Source of the DNA: an uncultured Ruminococcus sp. | Lineage (GTDB): Bacteria; Bacillota; Clostridia; Oscillospirales; Ruminococcaceae | DNA length: 18,138 nucleotides | NCBI GenBank assembly: GCA_946544695.1 | Contig: CAMNMO010000013.1 | Coordinates: 1-18,138 of the forward strand | Direction of reading: 5' to 3' | Part shown: positions 6,838 to 13,345 of the stretch, piece after piece | Numbering within the stretch: position 1 is the first letter of the stretch | Layout: every line of letters starts with the position of its first letter | Translations under genes and position numbers: made by a program | The notes under the pieces: model-generated | Told to the model about the DNA's origin: nothing | The model's input: only the letters and a program-made list of their open reading frames with translations | The model's database searches: none

Positions 6838-7383
6838 CTATCTTCGTTTTGCTTCAACATATACCCTGCCCGATGATATATTCAAGGCGGTCGATACTGC
6901 TCTGAGCACCCTCTCATTTACCTTTATGTCCCCTCCTCCCTCGCATACTATCACAACGCCGCTCACCTGCGGACGTATTACTTTTCTTACAAGCGCCTGC
7001 TTGCTGCCATTGTTTTCGACGAGCACCACATCTTCATCGAGCTTATCGCTTTTTCTGTCGGTGTCCTCATCGGTATAACGGCTTATCTTTTCAGCGTAGA
7101 CATACTCGGTCGTACCCTCAACGGATACCATTATCTCGCATTCTCCGACGCCATCTATCTGTTCAAGCAGTTCTTTGAGCTGCTGTTCGGTCTGTTTTCT
7201 GAAATCATCGGCTTCGTCGGTCTCAGTTGTTTCTGTGTTGTCGTTCTGCTTATCGGGCTTGCTGTCGGGAAGTATCTCGGAAAGCATTATGAGCAGTATC
7301 CCCACAGCGCCGAGCACCACAGCGAACTTCATTTTATCGGGGCTGTTTTTTAACTTGTTTATCAGTATTTTCAGTCTTTCCAT
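6838..7383 (-). CDS. spoIIIAG: Stage III sporulation protein AG
   Basis: Forms the large oligomeric ring of the feeding channel in the intermembrane space. The 181-aa product has a short cytosolic N-terminus, one transmembrane helix at about 20-38 (FAVVLGAVGILLIMLSEIL), an acidic Thr/Glu/Asp-rich linker, then the ring-building domain (QQLKELLEQIDGVGECEIMV ... VICEGG-like VVIVCEGGGD, RVLRAVSTALNI, VYVEAK). The insert between its strands (about 90-140) corresponds to the beta-triangle region of SpoIIIAG. The start lies inside spoIIIAF, overlapping it by 50 nt, with no good ribosome binding site, so translation is probably coupled. A start at the ATG 17 codons later would shorten the cytosolic tail but keep the membrane helix. 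Confidence 0.92.
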   Translation of the reverse strand: MERLKILINKLKNSPDKMKFAVVLGAVGILLIMLSEILPDSKPDKQNDNTETTETDEADDFRKQTEQQLKELLEQIDGVGECEIMVSVEGTTEYVYAEKISRYTDEDTDRKSDKLDEDVVLVENNGSKQALVRKVIRPQVSGVVIVCEGGGDIKVNERVLRAVSTALNISSGRVYVEAKRR

Positions 7384-7861
7384 CGTTTTCTGCCTGCATG
7401 ATCTTTACTACTGTTTCGCTGACTTTGTTCTCTATCAGCTGCCTTGCTTTTTCTTTCTGTGAGATATCATCTATCTCTGCGCATATCTCTGTCAAGCTGA
7501 GCTCGTTATCGCTGCTCAATTCTAGTTTACAGCTGACTTTTGCTGTACTGATATCATTCTTATTCAGCAGGTCAAAGAAATATTCTTCGTATTCTGCTTT
7601 TGCCTGTTCAAGAAAGATATCCGTTGTCTGCCGCTCGATATCACGGACTTCCGTATCGATACCGTTTTCGGCAGATATTTCACCGATCGACAGCACAAAA
7701 CCGTCTGCCGTAAAATTTCCGACAACAGCCAGCAGCGCTGTTATGCCAAGCACCGTCATAATATGCTTTTTCATTTTGCCTTCGGGCGCTATGATATTTA
7801 TGACAGTGCTTAACATGCCAATAAGACACGCTGTAAATATCGCTGCTTTTATCGCTGTCAT
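7334..7861 (-). CDS. spoIIIAF: Stage III sporulation protein AF
   Basis: A 175-aa membrane protein of the spoIIIA channel. Two N-terminal transmembrane helices (about 3-24 and 33-50, containing the conserved IIAPEGKMKKHI between them) are followed by a soluble domain with ring-building similarity and a Lys-rich tail. ATG 7859-7861 is chosen because GGGAGGG at 7869-7875 lies 7 nt upstream; the in-frame TTG six codons earlier has no site. It begins one base after the spoIIIAE stop (TGATATG) and overlaps spoIIIAG by 50 nt. Confidence 0.9.
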   Translation of the reverse strand: MTAIKAAIFTACLIGMLSTVINIIAPEGKMKKHIMTVLGITALLAVVGNFTADGFVLSIGEISAENGIDTEVRDIERQTTDIFLEQAKAEYEEYFFDLLNKNDISTAKVSCKLELSSDNELSLTEICAEIDDISQKEKARQLIENKVSETVVKIMQAENDGKTENTDKQVKKQPR

Positions 7862-7862
7862 A

Positions 7863-8990
7863 TCAATGCCCTCCCGCAAGCGCAGCCATAGCCGCTGTCG
7901 CTATTATAAAAGCCGAAGTTATGGTGATAAGCACGCTTGTGCATATCGAAAGAACCGAGTTTATGCTTTTCAGAAAATCTGCGGTGCGCTGCAGCCCGAG
8001 CAGTTCGTTTATTATCCTGCCTGCCCACAGAGTCAGTTTCATGGATATCAGAAGCAAAAACGGACGCAGGGCTGTCAGGAATACTGCAATGACGCCGAAT
8101 CCGCCAACTGCTGCACGTATAACGCCCATGCCGCCCCTGACTGCTGTGAAAGCGTCCGATACCGAACCGCCGATGACAGGTATAAAGCTTGACGCTGCAA
8201 ATCTTAGTGTTTTTGCTGCAAGGTTGTCCGCTGCACCGCCTGTCGCTCCCTGTATAGACAGCAAGCCGACAAATATCAGCATGACAGTTGCAAGCAGCCA
8301 TGTGGTCAGCTTGCTTATCGATCCTGCAAAACCCGAGACTTTAATTTTCGGGTCGATAGCTGAGATCATCGTCAGCGCTGTTACAGCTGACAGCAATGGT
8401 ATCAGCAGCTTTGATGAGATGATCTCTGTCGTTTCACACACTACTATGGTCGATGCACTGTACACTCCCGCAGAAGCAGCATATCCGCCTGCTGTTGTGA
8501 CTGCTGTGTAAACGGGGATATAGGTTATCATAAAGCTGTTTATGGCATCTATGGAATCTTTCAGAGCTTCATAGGCTGACGAAAGCGAGTCAGCCATCAG
8601 GGTCATCACGCAGATGATACTGACAGTCCCGAATGACTCCGACAGACTGTTCTCGTCGGTGCATATCAGCTGCATGGCGCAGTAGATGAGCGAAACAGCC
8701 AGTATCCTTCCAAGCATGACCAGAGGCTGTGTCAGCGAATCCCGCAGTTTATCGGCTGTATGTGATAAAAATGAGCGCATATCCAGTTTCAGCAGACTTT
8801 CACTGTCTGACGGGGCAAGACCCATTTCGTCAAGTTCTTCTGCGGTCTCCTCATCAAGTGCACTGTTGAGACTGCTGTCTATCCGCTGTTTCAGTCTGTC
8901 AAATTCCTCGCTGTCGTTTTCAGCAAAAACAGTGGGACAGATCATTGCTGCCAACAATGCTGTCAGCAGCAGCGTGATAAGTTTTTTCAT
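7863..8990 (-). CDS. spoIIIAE: Stage III sporulation protein AE
   Basis: Polytopic membrane protein of the feeding channel, 375 aa (B. subtilis about 399). It has a cleavable-looking signal peptide (residues 1-23, ending PTVFA), an acidic exposed stretch to about residue 85, then several hydrophobic segments at about 88-110, 119-135, 192-213, 229-247, 294-325 and 345-372. Recognisable family blocks include AGGYAASAGVYS, VCETTEIISS, DPKIKVSGFAGSISKLTTW, GATGGAADNLAAKTLRF and SSFIPVIGGSVSDAFTAVRG. A GAGGTG site lies just before the ATG. It is 8 nt after spoIIIAD and 1 nt before spoIIIAF. Confidence 0.96.
   Translation of the reverse strand: MKKLITLLLTALLAAMICPTVFAENDSEEFDRLKQRIDSSLNSALDEETAEELDEMGLAPSDSESLLKLDMRSFLSHTADKLRDSLTQPLVMLGRILAVSLIYCAMQLICTDENSLSESFGTVSIICVMTLMADSLSSAYEALKDSIDAINSFMITYIPVYTAVTTAGGYAASAGVYSASTIVVCETTEIISSKLLIPLLSAVTALTMISAIDPKIKVSGFAGSISKLTTWLLATVMLIFVGLLSIQGATGGAADNLAAKTLRFAASSFIPVIGGSVSDAFTAVRGGMGVIRAAVGGFGVIAVFLTALRPFLLLISMKLTLWAGRIINELLGLQRTADFLKSINSVLSICTSVLITITSAFIIATAAMAALAGGH
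7869..7875 (-). promoter_or_regulatory. spoIIIAF ribosome binding site
   Basis: GGGAGGG on the minus strand, inside the last codons of spoIIIAE and 7 nt before ATG 7859-7861. It sets the spoIIIAF start over the upstream TTG. Confidence 0.65.
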
Positions 8991-8998
8991 CGCTCACC

Positions 8999-9385
8999 TC
9001 ACACAAGCAGCATCCTTATTATTTCTGTCAGGGCTTCAAACAAAGGCAGCGCTGTTACCAGCAAAGCTATCCTGCCTGCAAGAAGCGTTTGTGATGCCAG
9101 AGTTTCCTCACCGCTGTCACGGCAGACTCCGCAGGTGAAGCTTGTGATGTAGCAGATACCCAGTGCTTTCAGCAATATCCTGAGATACTGAGGGTCGGCA
9201 CCGCTTTGGTCGTAAAGCGACCTTATCTCTGCCAGCACAGAACTGAGAAAGTCGGCAGTTTTTGCGAATATCAGTGCAGATGCAGTCATCACAAGCAAAA
9301 GTTTTATACCCCGTGAACCTGGTTCAACAGCCTTTCCCACCACCGCCGTTACCAAAGCGAAGGCACATAGTATCAGCATGTCCAT
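8999..9385 (-). CDS. spoIIIAD: Stage III sporulation protein AD
   Basis: A 128-aa integral membrane protein with four predicted helices (about 3-20, 27-50, 68-86 and 103-126), the normal size and layout for the family. The conserved LLKALGICYITSFTCGVCRD and SGEETLASQ stretch is characteristic of SpoIIIAD. It overlaps spoIIIAC by one base (TGATG), so the two are likely translated in step, as expected if SpoIIIAC and SpoIIIAD act together in the membrane part of the channel. Confidence 0.95.
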   Translation of the reverse strand: MDMLILCAFALVTAVVGKAVEPGSRGIKLLLVMTASALIFAKTADFLSSVLAEIRSLYDQSGADPQYLRILLKALGICYITSFTCGVCRDSGEETLASQTLLAGRIALLVTALPLFEALTEIIRMLLV

Positions 9386-9582
9386 CAGTACAGCCCGAAT
9401 ATGCTTTTGATAGTATCGAACAGTTCACCTATCTTGCTGACGACCATCATCAATACCACAACAAGTCCCGCAAGGGTGGTCATCATTGCCTGTTCATCAC
9501 GTTCGGCACGTTTTAGCAATTGATTAAGAACAGCCACGATTATGCCTATGGCTGCTATCTTGAAAATGAGATCGATCTCCAT
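9385..9582 (-). CDS. spoIIIAC: Stage III sporulation protein AC
   Basis: A 65-aa, two-helix membrane protein (about 5-22 and 34-50) with the conserved turn around LNQLLKRAERDEQA, closing with the amphipathic IGELFDTIKSIFGLY. Length matches the family (65-68 aa). ATG 9580-9582 is chosen because AGGTG at 9589-9593 lies 6 nt upstream; the GTG three codons earlier overlaps that site and cannot use it. Starts 9 nt after the spoIIIAB stop. Confidence 0.94.
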   Translation of the reverse strand: MEIDLIFKIAAIGIIVAVLNQLLKRAERDEQAMMTTLAGLVVVLMMVVSKIGELFDTIKSIFGLY

Positions 9583-9588
9583 TGTTTT

Positions 9589-9593
9589 CACCT
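9589..9593 (-). promoter_or_regulatory. spoIIIAC ribosome binding site
   Basis: AGGTG on the minus strand, 6 nt before ATG 9580-9582 and overlapping the spoIIIAB stop. It argues against the GTG at 9589-9591 as start, since the GTG lies inside the site. Confidence 0.55.
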
Positions 9594-10065
9594 ATAAAAG
9601 CAGCAGTGCAGCTGTCAGTCCTGCGGATAGCCCTGCTGCGGGATAGATCCTTGAATACTTTTTGCGTTTATCTTCTGCCTGACCCAGTGCAGTCTTTGCT
9701 TCAACTGTGAACAGCCTGTTCTTTGCCAGTTCGCCCTCTAGGTCGGTACTGCCAAGATCTTCTAAATAGTCAGCAAATTCGGTACAATAAGCCAGACCGC
9801 TCACACGCATCTGCGCTGAGGTCTCTTTTGCGGGTTCTGTGCCTGTGCAGGTAAAAAGATCCGAATAACAAGTGTTTTCATGACTTAGCCTTGCAAATAT
9901 CTCAGCTGTGGTAAGTCTGCATGATGACAGATAAATGCCTGTCCTTTCTACAATGCCGACTACCTCTTTCAACTGTCTTTCCTTTATTTTAAGGTCATTC
10001 AAGGCTGTCATTCCCGTGTACAGTCCTGCTGCTGCCAGAAACAATGCACCTAAAAGTTCAATCAT
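9592..10065 (-). CDS. spoIIIAB: Stage III sporulation protein AB
   Basis: A 157-aa protein with an N-terminal hydrophobic helix (about 3-19), a long helical soluble region, and a C-terminal hydrophobic helix (about 140-157, AAGLSAGLTAALLLL), the usual SpoIIIAB design resembling GspF-type membrane proteins. The family's LKIKERQLKEVV block follows the first helix, and KNRLFTVEAKTALGQAEDKRKKYSR precedes the last one. It overlaps spoIIIAA by 8 nt (ATGATTGA). Three Cys residues in the middle (NTCYSDLFTC and SSCRL) are not obviously part of a motif. Confidence 0.92.
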   Translation of the reverse strand: MIELLGALFLAAAGLYTGMTALNDLKIKERQLKEVVGIVERTGIYLSSCRLTTAEIFARLSHENTCYSDLFTCTGTEPAKETSAQMRVSGLAYCTEFADYLEDLGSTDLEGELAKNRLFTVEAKTALGQAEDKRKKYSRIYPAAGLSAGLTAALLLL

Positions 10066-10933
10066 ATCTGTCTGCCAAAGGGACTATCTTGACTATCCTG
10101 TGTTCGGCTATGCTGACCAGATGCTCGAAAACACCAGCCTTTAAAAGCTTTGAGATGTTCGGCTTTCGATACAGGCTTTCGATATCGGTGCAGTGACATG
10201 TGCATATAAGCTTTACTCCCGAGTTGACGGCATATTCCAGTGATAAAAGGTCATCTGCCGAACCTATCTCATCGCAGACTATGATCTGAGGAGACATCAC
10301 ACGTACAGCTGTTTCAATGGCTGCCTTGCGTGGATAGCTGTCAAAAATATCTGTAAGCATACCTGTATCATTATAAGGCACACCCAGCGATGACGCCGCT
10401 ATCTCCCCCCTTTCATCGATCAATGATGTTCTGTACAAGCTGCCGCATAGTCTTGTAAGGTCACGCAAAAATGTCGTTTTGCCCGATGAGGGTGCACCGC
10501 ACATAAGCAAAGATGACGGCGAAGTTTTCAGGCAGTTTTCAAATATCGGGACTGCGCAGCCTTTTATCTCACGAGGGATACGTATGTTTACAGAACTGAA
10601 GTTCCTTATATTTTCGACCTTTCCTCCCTGAGATGATGCAGTGCCCGAAAATCCCACCCTTAGTCCGCCTTCGCAGGTCATATATCCGCTGCAAAGCTGT
10701 TCACTGAAACTATGTAAAGAATTTCTGAACACTCTTGACACGACCGTCTCTAAATCGCAGTTTGTTATGGGTCTGCTGTTTGTGATTACGCTTTTGCTGC
10801 CCGAAGTAAGGGTAACAGGTCTGCCGATACGCAGTCGTATCTCATCGGGAAATACATTGATAGTCTCTAAAAACTCTGTTATATCCGAAGGCAGCAGCTT
10901 CATTGCCGCTGTGGGTATCATGCAGTTTTCCAT
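10058..10933 (-). CDS. spoIIIAA: Stage III sporulation protein AA, secretion-type ATPase
   Basis: Cytosolic mother-cell ATPase thought to power the SpoIIIA-SpoIIQ feeding channel; related to type II/IV secretion ATPases. The 291-aa product has an N-terminal domain with EIRLRIGRPVTL (31-42) and the GLRVGFSGTA block (90-99), then Walker A GAPSSGKTT (146-154), the DERGEIA motif (173-179), and Walker B IIVCDEIG (217-224), followed by the TCHC segment (245-248). Length is normal (about 307 in B. subtilis). AAAGGAGG lies 7 nt before the ATG, an excellent site. It is the first gene of the spoIIIA operon and is divergent from the MoxR gene. Confidence 0.96.
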   Translation of the reverse strand: MENCMIPTAAMKLLPSDITEFLETINVFPDEIRLRIGRPVTLTSGSKSVITNSRPITNCDLETVVSRVFRNSLHSFSEQLCSGYMTCEGGLRVGFSGTASSQGGKVENIRNFSSVNIRIPREIKGCAVPIFENCLKTSPSSLLMCGAPSSGKTTFLRDLTRLCGSLYRTSLIDERGEIAASSLGVPYNDTGMLTDIFDSYPRKAAIETAVRVMSPQIIVCDEIGSADDLLSLEYAVNSGVKLICTCHCTDIESLYRKPNISKLLKAGVFEHLVSIAEHRIVKIVPLADRYD

Positions 10934-10983
10934 CGCTTTTCCTCCTTTGCTTGTCCGCTGATAAATACTTATGCTGTGACATT

Positions 10984-10993
10984 AGTTTATATG
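10984..10993 (-). promoter_or_regulatory. Possible SigE-like -10 element upstream of spoIIIAA
   Basis: CATATAAACT on the minus strand, about 50 nt before the spoIIIAA ATG, resembles the SigE -10 consensus CATACANT. In B. subtilis spoIIIA is transcribed by mother-cell SigE. No convincing -35 element is found 14-16 nt upstream, and a similar CATATAAATT lies further upstream near 11045-11054. Tentative. Confidence 0.25.
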
Positions 10994-11071
10994 CATCATG
11001 CTTAACAGATCGGCTTGCAAAAATTACCAATATCAACAGCTTTAATTTATATGAAAATTCTGTGATCTTAC

Positions 11072-11100
11072 TTGAAATAATCGTGCTTATATGGTATAAT
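11072..11100 (+). promoter_or_regulatory. SigA-type promoter of the MoxR-DUF58-transglutaminase-ung operon
   Basis: -35 TTGAAA (11072-11077), 17-nt spacer, -10 TATAAT (11095-11100), with TG one base before the -10 (extended -10). The expected start near 11107 gives a leader of about 40 nt with AGGAGA 8 nt before the MoxR ATG. This is a near-consensus promoter in the 213-bp divergent region shared with spoIIIAA. Confidence 0.85.
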
Positions 11101-11146
11101 AAATATATATATAGTCAAAATCACAAAAAGATAGGAGAAATCGAAA

Positions 11147-12115
11147 ATGAGCACAAATCTGACAGACGGACAGCGTGCTGTCCTCACAATGTCGCAGAAT
11201 GTCATATCAGAGGTGAAGAAAGTCGTTATAGGCAAGGATGAGATAATCATAAAGGTACTGTTATCCATACTTGCAGGCGGTCATATACTCATCGAAGATA
11301 TACCCGGTGTGGGCAAAACTACCCTTGCAGTTGCGCTTTCAAAGGCACTTTCGCTGGATTATAAGAGACTGCAGTTCACACCTGATGTACTTCCTACCGA
11401 TGTGACAGGTTTCAACATTCTCAATAAGCAGACCCAGAGATTCGAGTACAAGTCAGGTGCTGCGCTTACCAACCTGTTCCTTGCAGATGAGATAAACAGA
11501 ACATCTTCCAAAACACAGTCGGCACTGCTGGAGATAATGGAAGAAGGCAAGGTCACGGTTGACGGCGTTACAAGAAAAGCCCCCGATCCTTATATAGTTA
11601 TTGCAACACAGAACCCAATAGGTTCGATAGGTACACAGATGCTGCCCGAATCGCAGATGGACAGATTCATCGTCCGACTGACAATGGGCTACCCTTCTGT
11701 TGAGAGCGAGATAATGATGCTGAAGGCTAAACAGAGTCTTGTGCCTGTTGACAGTGTCAAGGCTGTCGTATCCGCACAGGATATCATATATGCCCGCAAG
11801 GAAGTTGAGAATGTCTATGTTGCAGACCAGGTGTTCGACTATATAGCAAGACTGGCTTCTGCGACCAGAAATCACCCGATGATAAAGCTGGGTCTTTCAC
11901 CCAGAGGCACGATAGCACTGCTGAGAATGACTAAAGCGACCGCACTTCTGAAAGGCAGAGACTATGTTATACCTGATGATGTGGCTTATACATTCAACGA
12001 TGTGGTGCTGCACAGAGTCATCTTCAATTCAAAGGCCAAGATAAACGGCGTTACAGGCGAACAGGTGCTGAAGGATATCCTCACCAATGTGATGGTGCCC
12101 AGGATAGAAAGATAA
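11147..12115 (+). CDS. MoxR-family AAA+ ATPase
   Basis: A 322-aa cytosolic AAA+ protein of the MoxR group, which act as chaperone-like ATPases for maturation of partner complexes. Visible motifs are Walker A DIPGVGKTT (51-59), the MoxR-typical QFTPDVLPTDVTGFN (76-90), Walker B LFLADEINR (110-118), sensor 1 in VIATQNP (about 162-168), and the MDRF arginine-finger region. The C-terminal lid contains GLSPRGTIALLR. The start has AGGAGA at 8 nt. It is first in its operon, 14 nt before a DUF58 gene, the classic MoxR-DUF58-transglutaminase arrangement. The target complex is unknown. Confidence 0.93.
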   Translation: MSTNLTDGQRAVLTMSQNVISEVKKVVIGKDEIIIKVLLSILAGGHILIEDIPGVGKTTLAVALSKALSLDYKRLQFTPDVLPTDVTGFNILNKQTQRFEYKSGAALTNLFLADEINRTSSKTQSALLEIMEEGKVTVDGVTRKAPDPYIVIATQNPIGSIGTQMLPESQMDRFIVRLTMGYPSVESEIMMLKAKQSLVPVDSVKAVVSAQDIIYARKEVENVYVADQVFDYIARLASATRNHPMIKLGLSPRGTIALLRMTKATALLKGRDYVIPDDVAYTFNDVVLHRVIFNSKAKINGVTGEQVLKDILTNVMVPRIER

Positions 12116-12129
12116 GAGGAGCAAGAGGT

Positions 12130-13326
12130 ATGCCGTTTTTATACACTGTACTGCTCGTAGCTTCGGTGTTTTTCTACATACTCTACGAGCATGCTTTTTC
12201 CTTTTACCTTTTTGCATTTCTCTTTCTGGTACCTGTCGTATTGCTGATAATGACTATTTATACTGCAAGACGAACAAAGGTGAGCTTTGTTGAATCAAAC
12301 ACCACTGCGGGCAGGTCTGCAAGGATACCTGTGAAGCTGAGGGTGACCAATAACTCAATGCTTCCCTGCCCCAATCTCCTGATAGAGATCGAATACTGCA
12401 ACCTGCTTGACGGCAGGAATACGGTCATGAAAATAAATACCCCTGTCTACCCGAAAGAAAGTCAGCTGATGACGCTGACTGTATCGGGCATGCACTGCGG
12501 GACTGTGAATTTCAGGATCAAGCGATGCAGGATATCGGATATGCTGAAGCTATTCACACTGAGGGTCGGTAAAAAAGAAAGCGGTGCGCCCGACAAGACC
12601 TGCACGCTGACGATACTGCCCGAGTACACTCCGCTGGAAAACAGCATTTCGGATTATTCTGAAATGGGACTTGAGACCGATGAGTATTCAAAGACTAAGA
12701 AGGGCGATGACCCCTCTGAGATCTTCGATATAAGAGACTATGCGGACGGCGACAAGCTGAACCGTGTGCACTGGAAGCTTTCTGCAAAGCAGGACAAGAC
12801 GATGGTCAAGGATTATTCGCTGCCCATCACAAATTCCATAATGCTGATGCTCGATCTTGTAAAGCCATCAAATGACGGCGATGAACTGGCGAAGTTCGAT
12901 TCATTGATAGAGACCGCAGCTTCACTCTCGCAGCATTTGCTGGATAACGGTGTCCCGCACAGGGTGGTATTCTTCGATAAGATCAATAACAGGCTTGTTG
13001 TCGAAAATATAACAGACGAAGAAAGTCACGGCGAGATGATAGCGATGCTGCTGAGGGCTCAGATGTGTGATAAAAACAGCATCGTGCTGCATGAATTCAT
13101 GGCTGAAACGGATAATCTGCGCTGCGGACATATTTTGTACATCTCAAATCAGTACAGTCCCGAAGCTTGTGAGCTTATGAATGAAGCTGAGCTTGCTTTT
13201 AAATATTCATATCTGCTCATGATGGACGAAAGCAGCGACAACACACAGTTCTATGATGAATATGCTGAGATCGTTCCTGTTTTCCCAGGCAGACTCGGTG
13301 AGTCCATACAGGAATTTTGCTTATAA
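12130..13326 (+). CDS. DUF58 domain-containing membrane protein
   Basis: A 398-aa protein with two N-terminal hydrophobic segments (about 2-20 and 23-45) and the DUF58 signature DPSEIFDIRDYADGDKLNRV followed by HWKLSAK near residues 193-222. The C-terminal half has a fold similar to von Willebrand A domains (SIMLMLDLVKPS). Proteins of this family are nearly always encoded next to MoxR ATPases and are thought to be their partners; biochemical role unknown. AGGAG lies 8 nt before the ATG. It is followed after 19 nt by the transglutaminase. Confidence 0.9.
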   Translation: MPFLYTVLLVASVFFYILYEHAFSFYLFAFLFLVPVVLLIMTIYTARRTKVSFVESNTTAGRSARIPVKLRVTNNSMLPCPNLLIEIEYCNLLDGRNTVMKINTPVYPKESQLMTLTVSGMHCGTVNFRIKRCRISDMLKLFTLRVGKKESGAPDKTCTLTILPEYTPLENSISDYSEMGLETDEYSKTKKGDDPSEIFDIRDYADGDKLNRVHWKLSAKQDKTMVKDYSLPITNSIMLMLDLVKPSNDGDELAKFDSLIETAASLSQHLLDNGVPHRVVFFDKINNRLVVENITDEESHGEMIAMLLRAQMCDKNSIVLHEFMAETDNLRCGHILYISNQYSPEACELMNEAELAFKYSYLLMMDESSDNTQFYDEYAEIVPVFPGRLGESIQEFCL

Positions 13327-13334
13327 AAAGAACA

Positions 13335-13341
13335 AGGGTGA
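13335..13341 (+). promoter_or_regulatory. Ribosome binding site of the transglutaminase gene
   Basis: AGGGTGA, 4 nt before ATG 13346. It supports this start over an upstream ATG at 13253 that would overlap the DUF58 gene by 74 nt. Confidence 0.5.
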
Positions 13342-13345
13342 CAAA

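Noticed and set aside
7398..8192. 264-codon open frame on the plus strand, antisense to spoIIIAF and spoIIIAE
   Set aside because: It lies entirely opposite two genes with clear family matches, its translation is Ser-rich and low in recognisable motifs, and no ribosome binding site precedes it. It is a shadow of the real genes.
13253..13345. Upstream ATG extension of the transglutaminase by 31 codons
   Set aside because: It would overlap the DUF58 gene by 74 nt, and the peptide lacks similarity to family N-termini; the ATG at 13346 has AGGGTGA in front and lies just after the DUF58 stop.
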